Below, piece after piece: positions 19,543 through 60,037 of a stretch of 64,000 bases of DNA. The stretch is from contig JAUJYZ010000962.1 of the NCBI GenBank assembly GCA_033675265.1, positions 62,001 through 126,000 of the forward strand, given 5' to 3'. Both the position numbers and the translations under genes were made by a program. The number at the start of each line of letters is the position of its first letter. Position 1 is the first letter of the stretch. Below the pieces are notes generated by a model. The model saw nothing but the letters and a program-made list of their open reading frames with translations. It had not been told where the DNA came from and made no database searches. Origin of the DNA: Actinostola sp. cb2023. Its lineage: Eukaryota > Cnidaria > Anthozoa > Actiniaria > Actinostolidae.

Positions 19543-22500
19543 ATGTTGCCTCTTGTGATTGTGCTTTTACTTGGCTCTTTTGGAACAACTTTGATTAAAG
19601 GTAAGATACATTGTAAACACTCGCTTTGGTATGAAAAAAGGAGAGAGAAGAAAACTAAAAGAAAGAACAGAAATTGAAAGAAAGAACAAGGAAGGAAGGA
19701 AGGAAGGAAGGAAGGAAGGAAGGAAGGAAGGAAGGAAGGAAGGAAGGAAGGAAGGAAGGAAGGAAGGAAGGAAGGAAGGAAGGAAGGAAGGAAGGAAGGA
19801 AGGATAAACTATATAAAAAAGAAATAATAATATGGAAACGAAAAACATGAATGAAAAAGAATGTCGAAAACATGAATGAAAAAGAATGTCAAAATGATAG
19901 AGAAAAAGAGAAAGGAAAAAAAGACATCGGTCCTCAGTTTGATGTCGGTTTTGCTCCTGGCCTATCCACAGGATGCTAAATACAGTATCCACCTGGATCA
20001 TCGCATTTCAATATGTTACTTTCTACTTCGTTGTATTTTCTGTTCGTCACAGGATGCGGCAACCGACCTGCCGGAGCTCGCGTTGTAGCAGGCACCGACG
20101 CAGTTCCTCATTCATGGCCCTGGCAAATATCCCTCCAAAGAAAGCATTCTAAATACAACACGTGGTTTCATACATGTGGTGGCTCTCTCATCTCTCCTGA
20201 GTATATTGTTACTGCAGCACACTGTGTTTCGACTGAATCAAGACCTGGGAAGTACCGAGTAGTTGTAGGTATGTTTACCGTATGCTTTTTCATTCATTAA
20301 TTCACTCATTTATCCACTCACTCACTCACCCACACATCCATCCATTCAATTATTCACTCATTCATCCATCCATTCACTCATATTCCAGTCATTCAATCAC
20401 ATTCATTAAGTTTGTTCGTTCATTCATTTATCGCTCAATCAATCAGTCCATTCATCCTTCCTATCTTCCATTCATCCACTCATTCATCCACCCCGCCATC
20501 TATTCATCTGTCCATTAATTCAATCCCATTCATTCATTTGTTCGTTCATTCAACGATCAATCAATCCATTCTTCCGTTTTCTCATCCATTTATTCAATCA
20601 ATTTATTACTGATTCTCTTCTTTGTTCTTATTTATCATGCATGTACTTTCTTTTTACCTTTCCGAATACACGTACATGTATATTTATATAGGCGAACACA
20701 ACCGTAAGAAAGCCGATGGCGAACAAAGCATAGGCGTTCACTCCATCCAGGCCCACGAGGGCTTCAGTATGCGTCATCTTAAAAACGACATTGCACTGGT
20801 TCGCCTGGTGCGACCGGTTGTTTTAGACAGCCGTGTAGGAACGGTGTGCTTGCCCTCCAAGAACTCAAGGGTCGCTGTTGGAACTAAGTGCTTTATCACT
20901 AAGTACGTATCCCAGTTGCAAAAACTTTGTAAATTTTACGTTTCGGGAAAGCTATATTAGAACTGAGCAGTGTGCCTTCAAACAGCCAAAAATGGAATCG
21001 TAAATTTGAATTCGACGTCTGTTTGGAACATTGCTCTTGTCTTTACGGAACTTGTTCCAACCATTTGCTCATTATATTAAATACAAATACAGTGGAACCT
21101 CTATTTAACGGATCTCTATTTAAGCGGCCACCCTCTAGTCAACCACCTCTATATAACGGCCACGGATGGTTTTGGTGGAATTTCAAAATCCCGAGCGGGT
21201 GGCCGTTAAATATACAGTGGAACCTCTATTTAACGGATCTCGGTCTCACTGTACATTTGTATTTCACTGACATTTGTATTTTTGATGTATTTCCTGAGGT
21301 GAATCTCCCTTTTCCAGGATGGGGCCGAACAAAAGGTGGAGGGAAATCAGCCACAATTCTCCAACAGGCCGAAATGCCTGTAGCCTCTCACGCAGACTGT
21401 GCCAAGGCCAACAGCCAAATTGCCCAAGTACATGAAGAATCAATGGTGTGCGCTGGACATGCCACGACCGGGGTCCATATAAGTGGTTGCCAAGGTGACA
21501 GCGGTGGACCATTTGTTTGTGAGGAAGGTAACAGATGGATACTACGTGGCGCTGTTAGCTGGGGCAATCCAAAGTGCCTGGCTGAGAGTTCTTACACAGT
21601 GTTTGCACGTGTGAGTTCTTATATTGACTGGATCAACCAGAAGACCAACTCAGGAGGTAAGCGTTTCATAAATAAAGCAAGTATACAAGCAGCTATAGCT
21701 ATGCATGCTCGACGCAATGTCTCTCTAAACTCTGAACCCCCGGGGGATGGCGGAGAGATTTAGGACGCTGAATGAACCAACCACGGCCCAGACTCTTAAA
21801 TTCTCCTCGACCGTTGGCGAGGGGAGGAGAAGAGTCTCAGAATGAGGTTGTAGATGACTTGCGGGATGGCTCGATCGCGGAACGTTAGGGCAATGCATGG
21901 AAATGAAGGATTGTGCCCTAGAATTAGGCGGCAATTAACTTGCTGAAAAACTGGCTATTTCTTTTGAACCTTTCTCTAAATTATTTAAATTCAAACGTTG
22001 TTTTAGGCACACTTCCTCCTCCACCATCACCAACGCAGGCACCACGTGAGTATTAAACCGTCACTATTCGATTTGATCTCGTATACAATTGATTTAAATT
22101 GTGCAATTGTGTCCACTGATGGTCTTTTCAGAATGCAAGAACCAGTGGGGAGATGCAATGTGTAACATCTATAAGGGCAACTGCGACTTCATCACAGTCA
22201 AACTTGGTTGCAAGAAAACATGCAATTTTTGTAGGAGGTATGTTTCGTGGCTTTTTGTCAGAAATGCTAAGTACTAGGGAAAACAAATGATTATCGTGCG
22301 TGATCTAAGTAAGGGTTAGAGAATAACGCGAGTGCTTTATGGGATTTAGGGCTCCGAGCAGGAGATAGAAGGCCACGAGGCGCGTAGCGCCGAGTGGCCC
22401 TTCTATCAATGCGAGGAGCTCTAAATTCCATAAAGCACGAGTGTTTATTCTCTAACCGTTTTAGAATATAGTCATACTCACGAGAGTATTCTTTGGCTGC

Positions 22501-24555
22501 ATGTCAGTTGCTTTCCCAAAGGAATACTGATTTCAAATGCAAATACGCTTATGCAAAGCTGTTCAGTTGTGTGAGTGACTTCAGTGGAGTGAAGATGAAT
22601 ATCCGATGTAAGCTTGAGGCTTTTAAATACGAAGCTTGCAACGCTAGAAATCACCGGTATTTGTTGTGGAAATGAAGAGCAGAAATCTCAAAGTTTCTTC
22701 AAACCAGTTCGGAACGGACGAAATTGAAAAATGAGAGAAATAATGGACACCAAAGAAAACTCAAGTACGATGTGGACATTTAATATATTGAAAGATTGGG
22801 CTACCTATATCGCAATAATCATACGGAGAACTTGGATGACTGATGAATATCCGTACATCTACACTTCTTATAGAACATGGAGAAACTCGTTTGTGATTTC
22901 ATTTTGAACAGTAAGTGACTCGCTACGTTTCTTTAGTGTTTATCATAGCCCGGGTTATGATCTGTATTTCTCATGTATCAGTATTCATGTATAAATCTAA
23001 TAACTGCATATTAGAATATTTTTTGTATATAGTTTAGTATTTTTTGTATATAGAGTGCAAATATTATATCCGTGAAATAAGCGCCTACGACAACAATGAT
23101 AAAGCACTTGGTGCTATTTATTAGTACTATTTATTAGTACTATTTAGTTAGTTAACTATTTCATGGATATAATATTTGCACTCTAGTATTCTCTAAGTTA
23201 GTCATTAGTATTCCCTATATAGAGAATACTAATAAGGCTTTGTAACAAAAGAAAACAAAGAGCTTTATTAGTATTCTCGATATAGAAAATACTAATGAGT
23301 CCATTGTTAAAGCTACATTTGTTACTTTATGAGATATAGAGCGCACAAATGCTGGGCGCTGATTGGTCGAGTGAGTATGACTATATTCTAAGAGCTACTA
23401 AGCCACATGAATAAATTAAAATTTGGATGGATCCGAAAACCGGAAGTGCATAGTAGTAGTAATCCTCCCAACTGGGAGGGCTACTTTACTCATTTCCAAG
23501 AGGGACTCAGGAAATGTCCAATCTTCACATTCACTGATAACACAACCCTTGTGAACGTAATTGTATTAATCAGCGCAGCCAGGCGCAACTTATTTCGCCT
23601 GGAAATATTTTACTTTTTTGCCAATGTAACGGTCATAATTCAGGAAATAAGTGCCGGAACATAAGTTCAAAAAAGATTTCAATTGTGGCATTTGTATTCA
23701 AAAAGACAACCTGGGGTCAATTCAATAAAACATTTACAACTATAATTTACAAGTGTAGCTATTGTTTTAGCTGCCAAGAACAGTAGTCCCCTTCACAGTT
23801 CCCTGCGCCATCTTGAAAGGAAGCCGTGCCTTTGCATCGAAGCGAGACCAACGGGTGACCCGCATTTTTTAACACCTTGGACAATTATTCACGTCTCTAT
23901 CATTGTAAGGTCACCGTTGTTCTCGCTTCGATGCAAAAGCACGGCTACCTTTCAAAATGGCGCAGGGAACTGCCGGAATTATTATAGCTACACTTGTAAA
24001 TTACAGTTGTAAAAGTTTTATTGAATTGACCCCTGGCCCAGGTTTTACGAAAGGTAGATAGCACTACCCATTGGATAAATGTTTATCCAGTGGATAACTT
24101 TATTGGAGGTTTCTTGGTGTTGCAGAACATCAGATGACGTAAGACAATGAACACAAAGGACGAGAAGAATGAACTTCAACCAAAACAATACCCTGCATAC
24201 AAATAAACCTAACCAAGAATACAATGCAGACTGCAACACCAAGAAACACCCACTTTATTAGATAACAGCATTAACTCAGTATCCACTGGATAATGATTTA
24301 TCCGGTGGATAGCGCTATCCACCTTTCGTACAACCGGGGACAGAATTATTGGAAATCCACACCGCACGATCTGACAGTTGTCAGTGGTACCCAGTTTTAA
24401 ATCTCCTGCAAGCCGCGAAAATAATTATGGGGTATTTATACGATATGTTTTCTGTTCATACTGATTTAAGGTGAAATTAATCATTCTTGTTGTATTTTAA
24501 TATTAAAATGGTTAACGGAAGTATAATTATTCTACGTTGCAGACGCCCTGGATAA
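19543..24555 (+). CDS. Secreted chymotrypsin-like serine protease with C-terminal ShK domain
   Basis: Exons: 19543-19600 (signal peptide [13 protein letters not shown]), 20053-20268, 20692 to about 20902, 21318-21656, 22007-22045, 22132-22237, and possibly 24543-24555 with AATAAA at 24596-24601. The mature enzyme starts at [15 protein letters not shown]. It has the catalytic His (TAAHC), Asp (KNDIALVRL) and Ser (GCQGDSGGP); Ser-Gly before Cys191 implies chymotrypsin-like, not trypsin-like, S1 preference. A Pro-rich linker (exon 5) leads to a six-Cys ShK domain (exon 6), common in cnidarian secreted proteases. The exon 3/4 junction is odd: the first GT donor (GTACGT at 20903) leaves the frame off by one, so there is an error, an unusual splice site or a damaged gene. 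If exon 6 is not spliced, a stop follows at 22275-22277. Confidence 0.85.
19686..19804. repeat. (GGAA)n microsatellite in protease intron 1
   Basis: Almost pure AAGG/GGAA tetranucleotide run of about 115 bp. The minus strand reads FLPS repeats, which is an artefact. Confidence 0.95.
20284..20600. repeat. Imperfect CATT/CATC-rich repeat in protease intron 2
   Basis: Degenerate tetranucleotide words (ATTC, ATCC, CATT) fill the intron. The resulting ORFs (HPFIHSF-like) are low complexity. Confidence 0.8.
21091..21256. mobile_element. CAGTGGAACCTC element with internal duplication (protease intron 3)
   Basis: ACAGTGGAACCTCTATTTAA occurs at 21091 and again at 21215, with an inverted end CACTGTA at 21249-21255. 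The interior carries GGCCAC/GTGGCC words typical of this family. It lies just upstream of the acceptor of exon 4. Confidence 0.6.
22313..22461. repeat. Inverted repeat in the last protease intron
   Basis: GGTTAGAGAATAACGCGAGT near 22313 is mirrored by ACGAGTGTTTATTCTCTAACC near 22438. The centre has a second palindrome, GGCGCGTAGCGCC-like. It directly abuts the next element. Confidence 0.65.
22462..23390. mobile_element. 929-bp TIR-bounded non-autonomous element
   Basis: Left end TAGAATATAGTCATACTCAC (22462-22481) is the exact reverse complement of the right end 23371-23390. Internal palindromes include ATATTATATCC...GGATATAATAT (about 23060-23180) and several AGTATTCT/AGAATACT words. The 60-codon ORF inside shows no transposase motif. 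Confidence 0.75.
23713..24033. mobile_element. Palindromic MITE, GGGGTCAATTCAATAAAAC ends
   Basis: Ends GGGGTCAATTCAATAAAAC and TTTTATTGAATTGACCCC are inverted. Pairing continues through TTACAACTATAATTTACAAG and GCATCGAAGCGAGA with their complements. It folds almost end to end. Confidence 0.8.
24036..24339. mobile_element. MITE with GGTTTTACGAAAGGTAGATAGC-like ends
   Basis: The left end (CCAGGTTTTACGAAAGGTAG) and right end (CACCTTTCGTACAACCGGGG) are inverted. TTGGTGTTGCAG pairs with CTGCAACACCAA. The ends resemble those of the 161-269 repeat (GTTGCTCGAAAGG), suggesting one family. Confidence 0.7.
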
Positions 24556-24667
24556 TTAAGATGAAAGAAAGTGAAAGCCACCAAGGAGAAACACTAATAA
24601 AATACTTCATTATAGACTCACATTTATGTGCTGACTGCATGTGTAGTGATCAATTGCAATGCCATAC

Positions 24668-24857
24668 GGTCGTTTTCGTTAAAATACGAAGTAGTTATGG
24701 AACGGTTCGTGCCGTGCGGTGACGTGTTCAAGCATTCTGATTGATTGAGCATTGATTTTAATTTGAGCACTTTGATTGGCTGATTAGATGTATTCGATTC
24801 CGTACCTTGACCGTAACTCTGCCGGTGGCGTAGGTTTCCCACTTATACGAAAACGAA
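24668..24857. repeat. Dispersed CGTTTTCGTAT-ended repeat, copy 1
   Basis: Contains GGAACGGTTCGTGCCGTGCGGTGAC and an AAGCATTCTGATTG word, ending CCACTTATACGAAAACGA. Related copies are at 48380-48480, 49400-49431 plus 51421-51592, and about 56980-57140. Confidence 0.6.
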
Positions 24858-24955
24858 TACAATACAATACAATACAATACAATACAATACAATACAATAC
24901 AATACAATACAATACAATACAATACAATACAATACAATACAATACAATACAATAC
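24858..24955. repeat. (AATAC)n pentanucleotide microsatellite
   Basis: About 19 uninterrupted AATAC units. It is open in several frames (QYNTI or CIVLY peptides), an artefact. Confidence 0.95.
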
Positions 24956-25084
24956 GATAAAACGAGAGTTGCCACTGACTAAAAAACTTGTAAAAATCTG
25001 AACGTTTCGGTTTAAATACTAAAACCTTCTTCAGCAGACTTATCTGGAAATGGCGTTCTGTTCAAAAAAGCAATGATTATAAGG

Positions 25085-25740
25085 TTATGATTTGTGAGCT
25101 AAAACATTGTATACGTTTGGCACGTGTATATGTTCATTAATAGAGTTTCTGTTCTGGACGGAGTGCCACGCTTCCAAAAACAAACGACCAGACCATTGTT
25201 GGCATTTGTCAATGATTTGTGCATTGTCCACGTCAAATTCATGTTGGGTCTGAGTTTGGTGTTGGGCCAGGAGGGAATTCATGTCTCCAAGGAATATAGC
25301 TCTCTTGTGTTCTTTCGATCTGTTTTTTTTAGCGCCCGGCTGGTTTGGCCAATGTAAAACTTTTCTCGCAGTTCTTGCAGTCTATTTGGTAAACAACTGA
25401 GTGGTGGACTTTTGTCTGTCTATTTTGGCGGATTTATCTTTCGGTTTTCTAAACATCGATCCGATGGTTTTCATGGGTTTATGTGCAACCTTGATGTCTT
25501 GTTTCTGCAATATCCTGGCGATCTTTTCAGAGACCCCTTGAATGTATGGGAGGACAACAAGGCCTTTCTGTTCACGTTGGACAGTAGTTGGTTGTTTTTT
25601 TCTTGAGGAACTTTTGATGAATTGCTCAGGGTAGCTGTTGTCTTTGAGCGCATTGATGACGTATCTCTTTTCTGTTCTCTTTATGTATGGCTTCGGTCGA
25701 GGGAATGTTCTCTGCTCGATCTAAGAGGGTTCTTGCCACA
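25085..25740 (-). pseudogene. Penelope-like retroelement fragment (C-terminal/GIY-YIG region)
   Basis: On the minus strand, pieces in different frames read VINALKDNSYPEQF, then GLVVLPYIQGVSEKIARIL, then a Cys-containing VVYQIDCKNCEKSF and finally LAQHQTQTQHEFD...WSGRLFLEAWHSVQ...YNVLAH. This order (VLPYIxGxSEKI, C-x2-C strand, EAWHIQ-like end) matches the end of Penelope-like elements, after the reverse transcriptase. Frameshifts (for example near 25390 and 25330) and an absent RT show a dead fragment. Confidence 0.75.
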
Positions 25741-25939
25741 TATCGTTTATGTTGGACAGACAATACATTACAATACACTATAATATTCATGAATAATTGA
25801 TTAGGCAGCTGTCCAATCTGTGCTCAGCATTCTGATCACGTGGCTACCTTGTAAGTCCCATACAATTTCCAAGAAACTTAAAGCACGGGGAGGGCTTGAA
25901 TAGTTGTCAGGCAATAGGTGGGGTTGATTATTACTGCAA

Positions 25940-26095
25940 TTGTTCATAAGTATGATACAGAATAGTAATAAAGCTTATTAGTATTCTGTATCTGATACAG
26001 AGTACTAAATATACCTTATTAGTAACGTATTCTGTATCAGAAACAGAATACTAATAAGCTCTATAAGTATTCTGTATCGATCAATGCATTATATG
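25940..26095. repeat. Palindromic AGTATTCTGTATC repeat
   Basis: TACAGAATAGTAATAAAGCT, TTAGTATTCTGTATC and ACAGAATACTAATAAGCTC alternate in both orientations. It resembles the interior of the 22462-23390 element. Confidence 0.55.
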
Positions 26096-26207
26096 AGAGG
26101 AACAATACATTATCCTAAAAGCTAATTTTAATTTTAATTTTAATTTTAATTTTAACATGTATTTTTCTTAAAAGAAAAATACACGTTAGATTTTGTTCCG
26201 CAGTTTC

Positions 26208-26640
26208 TTTAAAGTGCCTATGAAACGAAAATGTCGATCCTTGTTTTATTGTACATTATTGTTGTTTGGTCTTTCTCTGAACATTTGCTGTATTTAAACA
26301 TCGACTTTGAGCGTGCGAACATTTTCTTTTCGCGGTTCGAAAATTATCATTTTCAACCAAAATGTGCGACAAGAGACTGGGCCCTTGACAATGGCTCGGT
26401 GACGTCATAAGTTGTGTATGCCTTTGTTTGCACAACTTATGACATCACATTTCTATAGTTTGACCGAGCGAGAATTGTCGCACTTTGAAACCCAAAATGC
26501 CCAACTTCGTGCGCGAAATAAAAAATGTTCCTGAAGCTCAATTCACTTTTTATTAACGCCATGTAAACAAGCAAATAGTAAACTTTCGTAGTAGCAAATA
26601 AAAACGGGGTCTGTTTTTTCGTTTCATAAGGCACTTTAAA
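26208..26640. mobile_element. 433-bp MITE with TTTAAAGTGCC ends
   Basis: TTTAAAGTGCCTATGAAACG (26208) is mirrored by CGTTTCATAAGGCACTTTAAA at the right end. Internal words TGTTTGCACAAC and AACTTATGACATCAC have inverted partners. No ORF. Confidence 0.75.
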
Positions 26641-26764
26641 GGAACACTGTGAGTCTGCGCAGTAACGACCTTTTTTTCCTAATTAGCATATGCTTACATT
26701 CGTTTGTTGACAGTGATTTACGGCGAGGATATTTTTGTAAATCGCTAAAAAATGGTTGTCGTTT

Positions 26765-29700
26765 GCGAAATCAAGAGACCATGAGGGACAGAGAGGGAGT
26801 CTTCCAGTATAGGGTCTGGGATATCTTAATTTCACTAAATCTATTTTTAGAATGCGGACGTCTGAGTAAACTAACTTCCGGTTCAAAGCAGATGTAAAAA
26901 TTGTTTTTTTAGGCCGAGTATTTTGACTCTGATTTTGACTGAAATCATCAGAAAAGCATCGCAATAATTTATTTTATATGGAAAGGAGGTGTTTAAGTTC
27001 GAACAGAGGCCAAACGTCGCCTTGTGTTGTGGTCTGTAGGATTGAATGAACTAAAAAACTAAACGCCGAAAACTACTGCCAACTCAACAAGAAGGTCGGT
27101 ACGGGACCGCAAATGAACCCAGGCCCGCAAATGAACCCAGGCCCGCAAATGATCCCAAGATTGGATCCCAAATGATCCCAGGCCCGCAAATGATCCCAAG
27201 ACTGGATCGCAAATGAACCCAGGCCCGCAAATGAACCCAGAGAGGACCGCAAGTGATCCCAGAGATAAAATCAGGAATCTGGAACGGAACAAAATGGGAT
27301 TTCACACAGAAAAGTCCTGAAATGGAGTTTTCCAAGGAAACAGTGGAATGCTACAGGTCTACTCGGATGACATGGAATGTTGTGGAAAGTGCTTGTATGA
27401 AATGAATTATGAGTTTAATTGAGCCATATGTGCAAATGTATCCAATTTCCTTAAGCTTGGTAACGACTAAGCATGATCAAATTTATTATTTCACTCCGCG
27501 TTCTCTGCGCTCACTCGTGAGATATCTAGTTGAACACTCGGAAGATAAATTCGTATCTCCGCGCGTCCATGTATTATTCTCTAAATAATATTACTTTCCC
27601 ATAATTATTGCTAATTATAAATAATACTGAGGACACGTTTGTTGCTTTAAATGGCATAAATAAACAAATAAATCGTTTCAATTGACACTACCCTGAAGTG
27701 GCTTTTCAGTGTCAGTTTTACTGAAGCATTTGCTTCCTTTCGTTAAAGTTCTTATAGTATCTCGACGAAATTATGTTGGATCACTCGGCCGTTGCCGTAA
27801 TTTTTGATATTACTACGAAATTACAAAATACCGCATATTTTCTCCCCCAAACTGACACCCGGGCTTTTGGATGATATGACCTGCAAGGTAGTGAAAAACA
27901 ATAAATAGAAAAAAAACGTGAATCATTAGTAAAACTAATTAAAATCAGCAGGCCGATGCAAATGTCTAAAGTTTGTACTGATCAGCGGTGTCAGGTTTAA
28001 TCGAGAAAATACGGTAGATATGAAATAAAGTGCCTAACTGAAGATGACGTTTCTGTTAAAATAAATGAATGATGACGCTGAGAAATGCCAATTTGAGGCA
28101 AACTGAGAAACAGTTTATATTTATTAAAATGTTTCTACCCTGGTTAATTACGGAATAAAGATCAGTTCAGGGTCAGAATCGTTGACAAATTTGTGTTATT
28201 GAATTTTACAGACTTAGCTGGTATTTCGCGACATATATTTGCTATTCATCACCTCCAAGCAAAACAAGATGGCTTCGCGATCGCGTTGCGCGAGCGTGTC
28301 TCTTTCTTAATTCTTGAAAATAAATTTTATATATATTTGGCTGGCTATTTACATGTGTGGTATATACTATAAAAGACTCGCGGCTCGGGAAATATCCACC
28401 ACTACTCACCGACGCTGAGGGGAGTAATTGTTTATTATTTGAGAACACATTTTATTGAATGAGACTGCCAAATGATTTTCTAAAAAATGATCATTGTTCT
28501 TCTACAAAACAGGGATATTTTTATTTTGAAAGGCGTTAATATGAGAAAAAGTGTGAAATCCCATTTTGTTCCGTTCCAGATTCCTGATTTTATCTCTGGG
28601 ATCACTTGCGGTCCTCTCTGGGTTCATTTGCGGGCCTGGGTTCATTTGCGATCCAGTCTTGGGATCATTTGCGGGCCTGGGATCATTTGGGATCCAGTCT
28701 TGGGATCATTTGCGGGCCTGGGTTCATTTGCGGTCCCGTACAGGTCGCTGCATGAAGAAGGTCGCTGTTTGTACTTTCTTCTTGGTGTTCTGCCTTAGCT
28801 TGAACAATTAAGAAAAACATTCCCAAGAATAGATGTAATCGATTTGAAAGTGCATTAAAAACTAAAATCCGATGGAAAATCTAAGGATAAAGTCGTGAAA
28901 ATTGCTGGTTTTCCAAAAAGGCTGTTGATTGTTGTAGCGTGTGGTGCAAAGCTGCCGGCTTAGCCGAAGACTTTCAAAGACGTATTTTCGTCTCTTTCGT
29001 CAAACTATTTCGTCAGAAAGTGACATCAATTTATTATTGGATGTGGTTTAATTTAGTGGTATCTTGTAATTATCGTTGTGGCGTTTGAAGAGTTTTCACA
29101 AGGCTATTCAAAAACAAATTTGCCGTGAATCATGATGATGAGCGACAAGACGAGTCACGAGTGAATCAAACAAGCAGTGAAAGTAAGCGTGTTTGTTGTG
29201 TGCTTGTGTATTTTCTTTACCTAAAAAAAATGGATTGTGAATATTTTTTGTGTGTATAACGGCATCTGAATGACTTGAAATCTCTGCAAAAACTACGGTT
29301 TACTTCATTCAAGTTTTATGTTAGTTTACACCGAATTTCTGCCTGGTGCAGCACTTTGCCAAATTAAACTTGGGAAAGACACTCTCTCAGCAAAGAAAGG
29401 GAAACGAAAAATAACACTGATCAGAAAGCAGGTCTCAAATGGAAGAAGAATTAGACATTTTGGTGCAGATGAAAGAAGCAGTTGTTGACAAAAAGCATTC
29501 ACTAGTTTCTTTCCGCGGGACATTTACATTTTCTTTGTTATCATCTGACTCATTACTGCCGTCTCAAAAGTCTAATAATCTATAAATTATCCGAGCCATT
29601 TATAAAAAGTAATCAAATTTTTAAAAAAACAAAAAAAACATGGTTTTATTTCGCCGGGATAGAGTAAGATAGATCTTAGCCGCCATCTACTTTGAACCGG

Positions 29701-29810
29701 AAGTTAATTTCCTCAGACGTCCGCATTCTAAAAATAGATTTATTGAAATTAAGATATCCCAAGAATAGCGCGAGACTCCCTCTCTGTCCCTTATGGTCTC
29801 TTGGCGAAAT
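26765..29810. mobile_element. 3-kb fold-back element with nested inverted arms
   Basis: Outer arms 26765-26895 and about 29680-29810 are inverted (TTCCGGTTCAAAG, AATGCGGACGTCTGAG, GAGGGACAGAGAGGGAGTC). Inner arms 27100-27307 and 28551-28740 are inverted and made of repeated CGCAAATGAACCCAGGCC / CGCAAATGATCCCAAG units; the left inner arm has one unit more. The loop (27308-28550) is AT-rich without a recognisable gene. Stretches 27308-28550 and 28745-29680 hold only short ORFs. Confidence 0.7.
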
Positions 29811-30777
29811 ATAAGGTTTAAATCGAAGTAACGATAGTTATAGAAGGTCATAGAAGGCTATCCATACTCTTTGTTGAAGTATCGATGACGGTTTCTGATG
29901 ATACATCATATATTTGTACTAGACATTGACTGACTTCAGCTTGCTTTTATTCATAGACAAGTGACCCGTGTAATTGCCAAATAACATACTCAGAAGTGAA
30001 TACAAAGAAAACGAAAACTCCAGGCTGTTCATGCAAACTGCAAATATTTATTTCTCCGATTTGTGCAGTATCGACTAGTCAAATAAGCAAATAAAGCCCG
30101 AATTACGACCAATGCTTGATCGCGATGTTCAAAGCGACACTGTTATTTTGCTGCTACATGTACAAGTACATTACAGCGAGGAAAGGGACAGATAACTGAT
30201 TATATATTGACAGACCTATCAAGTCTAAAGTAATACAATAGCAAAAGTTCTATAGTAGTCGGGACATGTTTGCATTCAGTACAAATATTTTAATTTATAT
30301 ACTTGTAAGTTCTTTCTTTGAGAACATAATAATTCGAGTGAAGTCAGTTTGGTGTCAAACGTTCGGCTTACTTTCCTACCTCCTTTGAACCCTCCAGAGC
30401 TAGATGTCTAGCGAACTCAGAATCTGTGTAATAACCGTATTCTATCTTCCCAGACGGCTAACATGTATAAGCTTGTCGCTTGAATACATTCGTTATCAAC
30501 CACTACCTTGCCGGCGGGCGCCTACGGCTCGAGTTTGTAAATCCCATACAGATCGGCCTACGGCTCGAGTTTGTAAATCCCATACAGATCGGCCGCTCAT
30601 ATTGTATATAGTACTTATTATATTCTTTTCATCTCAATCAGATATTGACTACAATTCTGGTTGAAACGCCTACCTGATTCAAACAATGATTAAACAATAT
30701 CATCAGTAATTTACAATATTCGTGACAATGTTGTATCTTATTTACAATCTCTCGCCTTCGGCTCGGATCTTTATGAT

Positions 30778-30809
<32 letters not shown>

Positions 30810-30902
30810 GGGTTTCGTCGCCAATTGCTCAGCGAAGTTTTACGTTTATCGTTAAAAGAGTAAAATCCTCTCCATTCCTTTGCATTGCTAGAAACCCCCA
30901 GG

Positions 30903-31214
30903 AGGGGTACTCAGGGGTATCAGTGACGGGGAGGTGCGAATGAGGCCAAACTTTTTAATCCCCAAAAAGTCCAATACGCAAAAACAAGATCCCAAAAAAG
31001 TCCAACGGTCCACAACGTAACCCCAAAAAAGTTATCCACATAAAAGCAAGAACGGTAGGATATCATTTTTATCAACCCAAAAAAGTCCTTGTCAAAATCT
31101 TTATATCCACCTTTATATCCACCAGAAAATTGCTAACCCCCAAAAAGTCCCAAGCCGCGAATTTCAAACCCCAAAAAGGTCTTCGCACCTCCCCGTCACT
31201 GATACCCCCCTGGG
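30903..31214. mobile_element. 312-bp MITE with GGGGTATCAGTGACGGGG ends
   Basis: GGGGTATCAGTGACGGGGAG near the left end is inverted at 31182-31208. The interior repeats CCCCAAAAAAGTCC-like words in one orientation. No ORF. Confidence 0.75.
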
Positions 31215-31677
31215 TAGAAACCTCGCTAAGATATCAATTAATATTGAGTTCTTGAACACCATTTGAGTTTAACACGATGAAGTATTTATTAAAACCAATC
31301 ACGAAGCAATAAACAGTCGATGAGTATTACAATAACGTCTTGATTGGTGGATGAGCCCGTAGGGCGAGTGCAATTTGAGCTCTTTGAAAAAACACGAGTG
31401 CAAATTATTCCAAATTGAACAAGAAATTGTATGATTACCAATTAATAATATTCATGAAAAAAAAGTAATTTGTACTGCAGTGCAAATTACTTTTCAACTG
31501 CACTGCTCTAAGCATATATATTATTATATATGTATGTATTATTGTCTATTGGTGTGACTAAGGCCCCTTCCACAAGACTATGTTTTCTTTCATAAAAAAT
31601 ATCTTCGAAAAGGCACGGCAAGTTTCCCTCTCGCCTACGTGTGGACCTAAGGCCAAAACGAAGAGGAAAAAACACAT

Positions 31678-31683
31678 TTTATT
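31678..31683 (-). terminator. Possible poly(A) signal of the polycystin gene
   Basis: AATAAA on the minus strand, 217 nt past the stop codon. It is the first good match downstream. Confidence 0.4.
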
Positions 31684-31899
31684 CATAAAAAATACAGTTT
31701 AGGTGTGGACGTTGCCCAGACTCGTACCACTCGTTACTGGTCTTGATTCCCCACGCACAGACCAATAACGACAGAGTACGAGTCAGGACGGAGCCTAGTC
31801 TCTTGAAGACTACAAAAACGTTTAATTTATGCGTATATGGAGTTAATCGCATTGAAAATTATAGTGCATCGACTGAAACAAATATGCGAAATTGTGGTG

Positions 31900-59939
<28,040 letters not shown>

Positions 59940-60037
59940 CTGAAAGAGAACATTTGAAGATAGTCAGACGATCACTCATCTATCTACCTGTCTACTTACC
60001 ACCTTCACACATAATTATCCTCCAACCACTATCGATT

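Larger units (their letters stand above)
29811..31899. other. Gene-poor stretch before the polycystin 3' end
   Basis: Contains a twofold 36-bp tandem repeat near 30522-30595 (GGCCTACGGCTCGAGTTTG), a G run at 30779-30808, a TIR element (30903-31214), a relative of the 52.6-kb repeat at 31340-31445 (GAGCCCGTAGGGCGAGTGC) and a possible minus-strand AATAAA at 31678-31683 for the polycystin gene. No coding gene seen. Confidence 0.55.
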
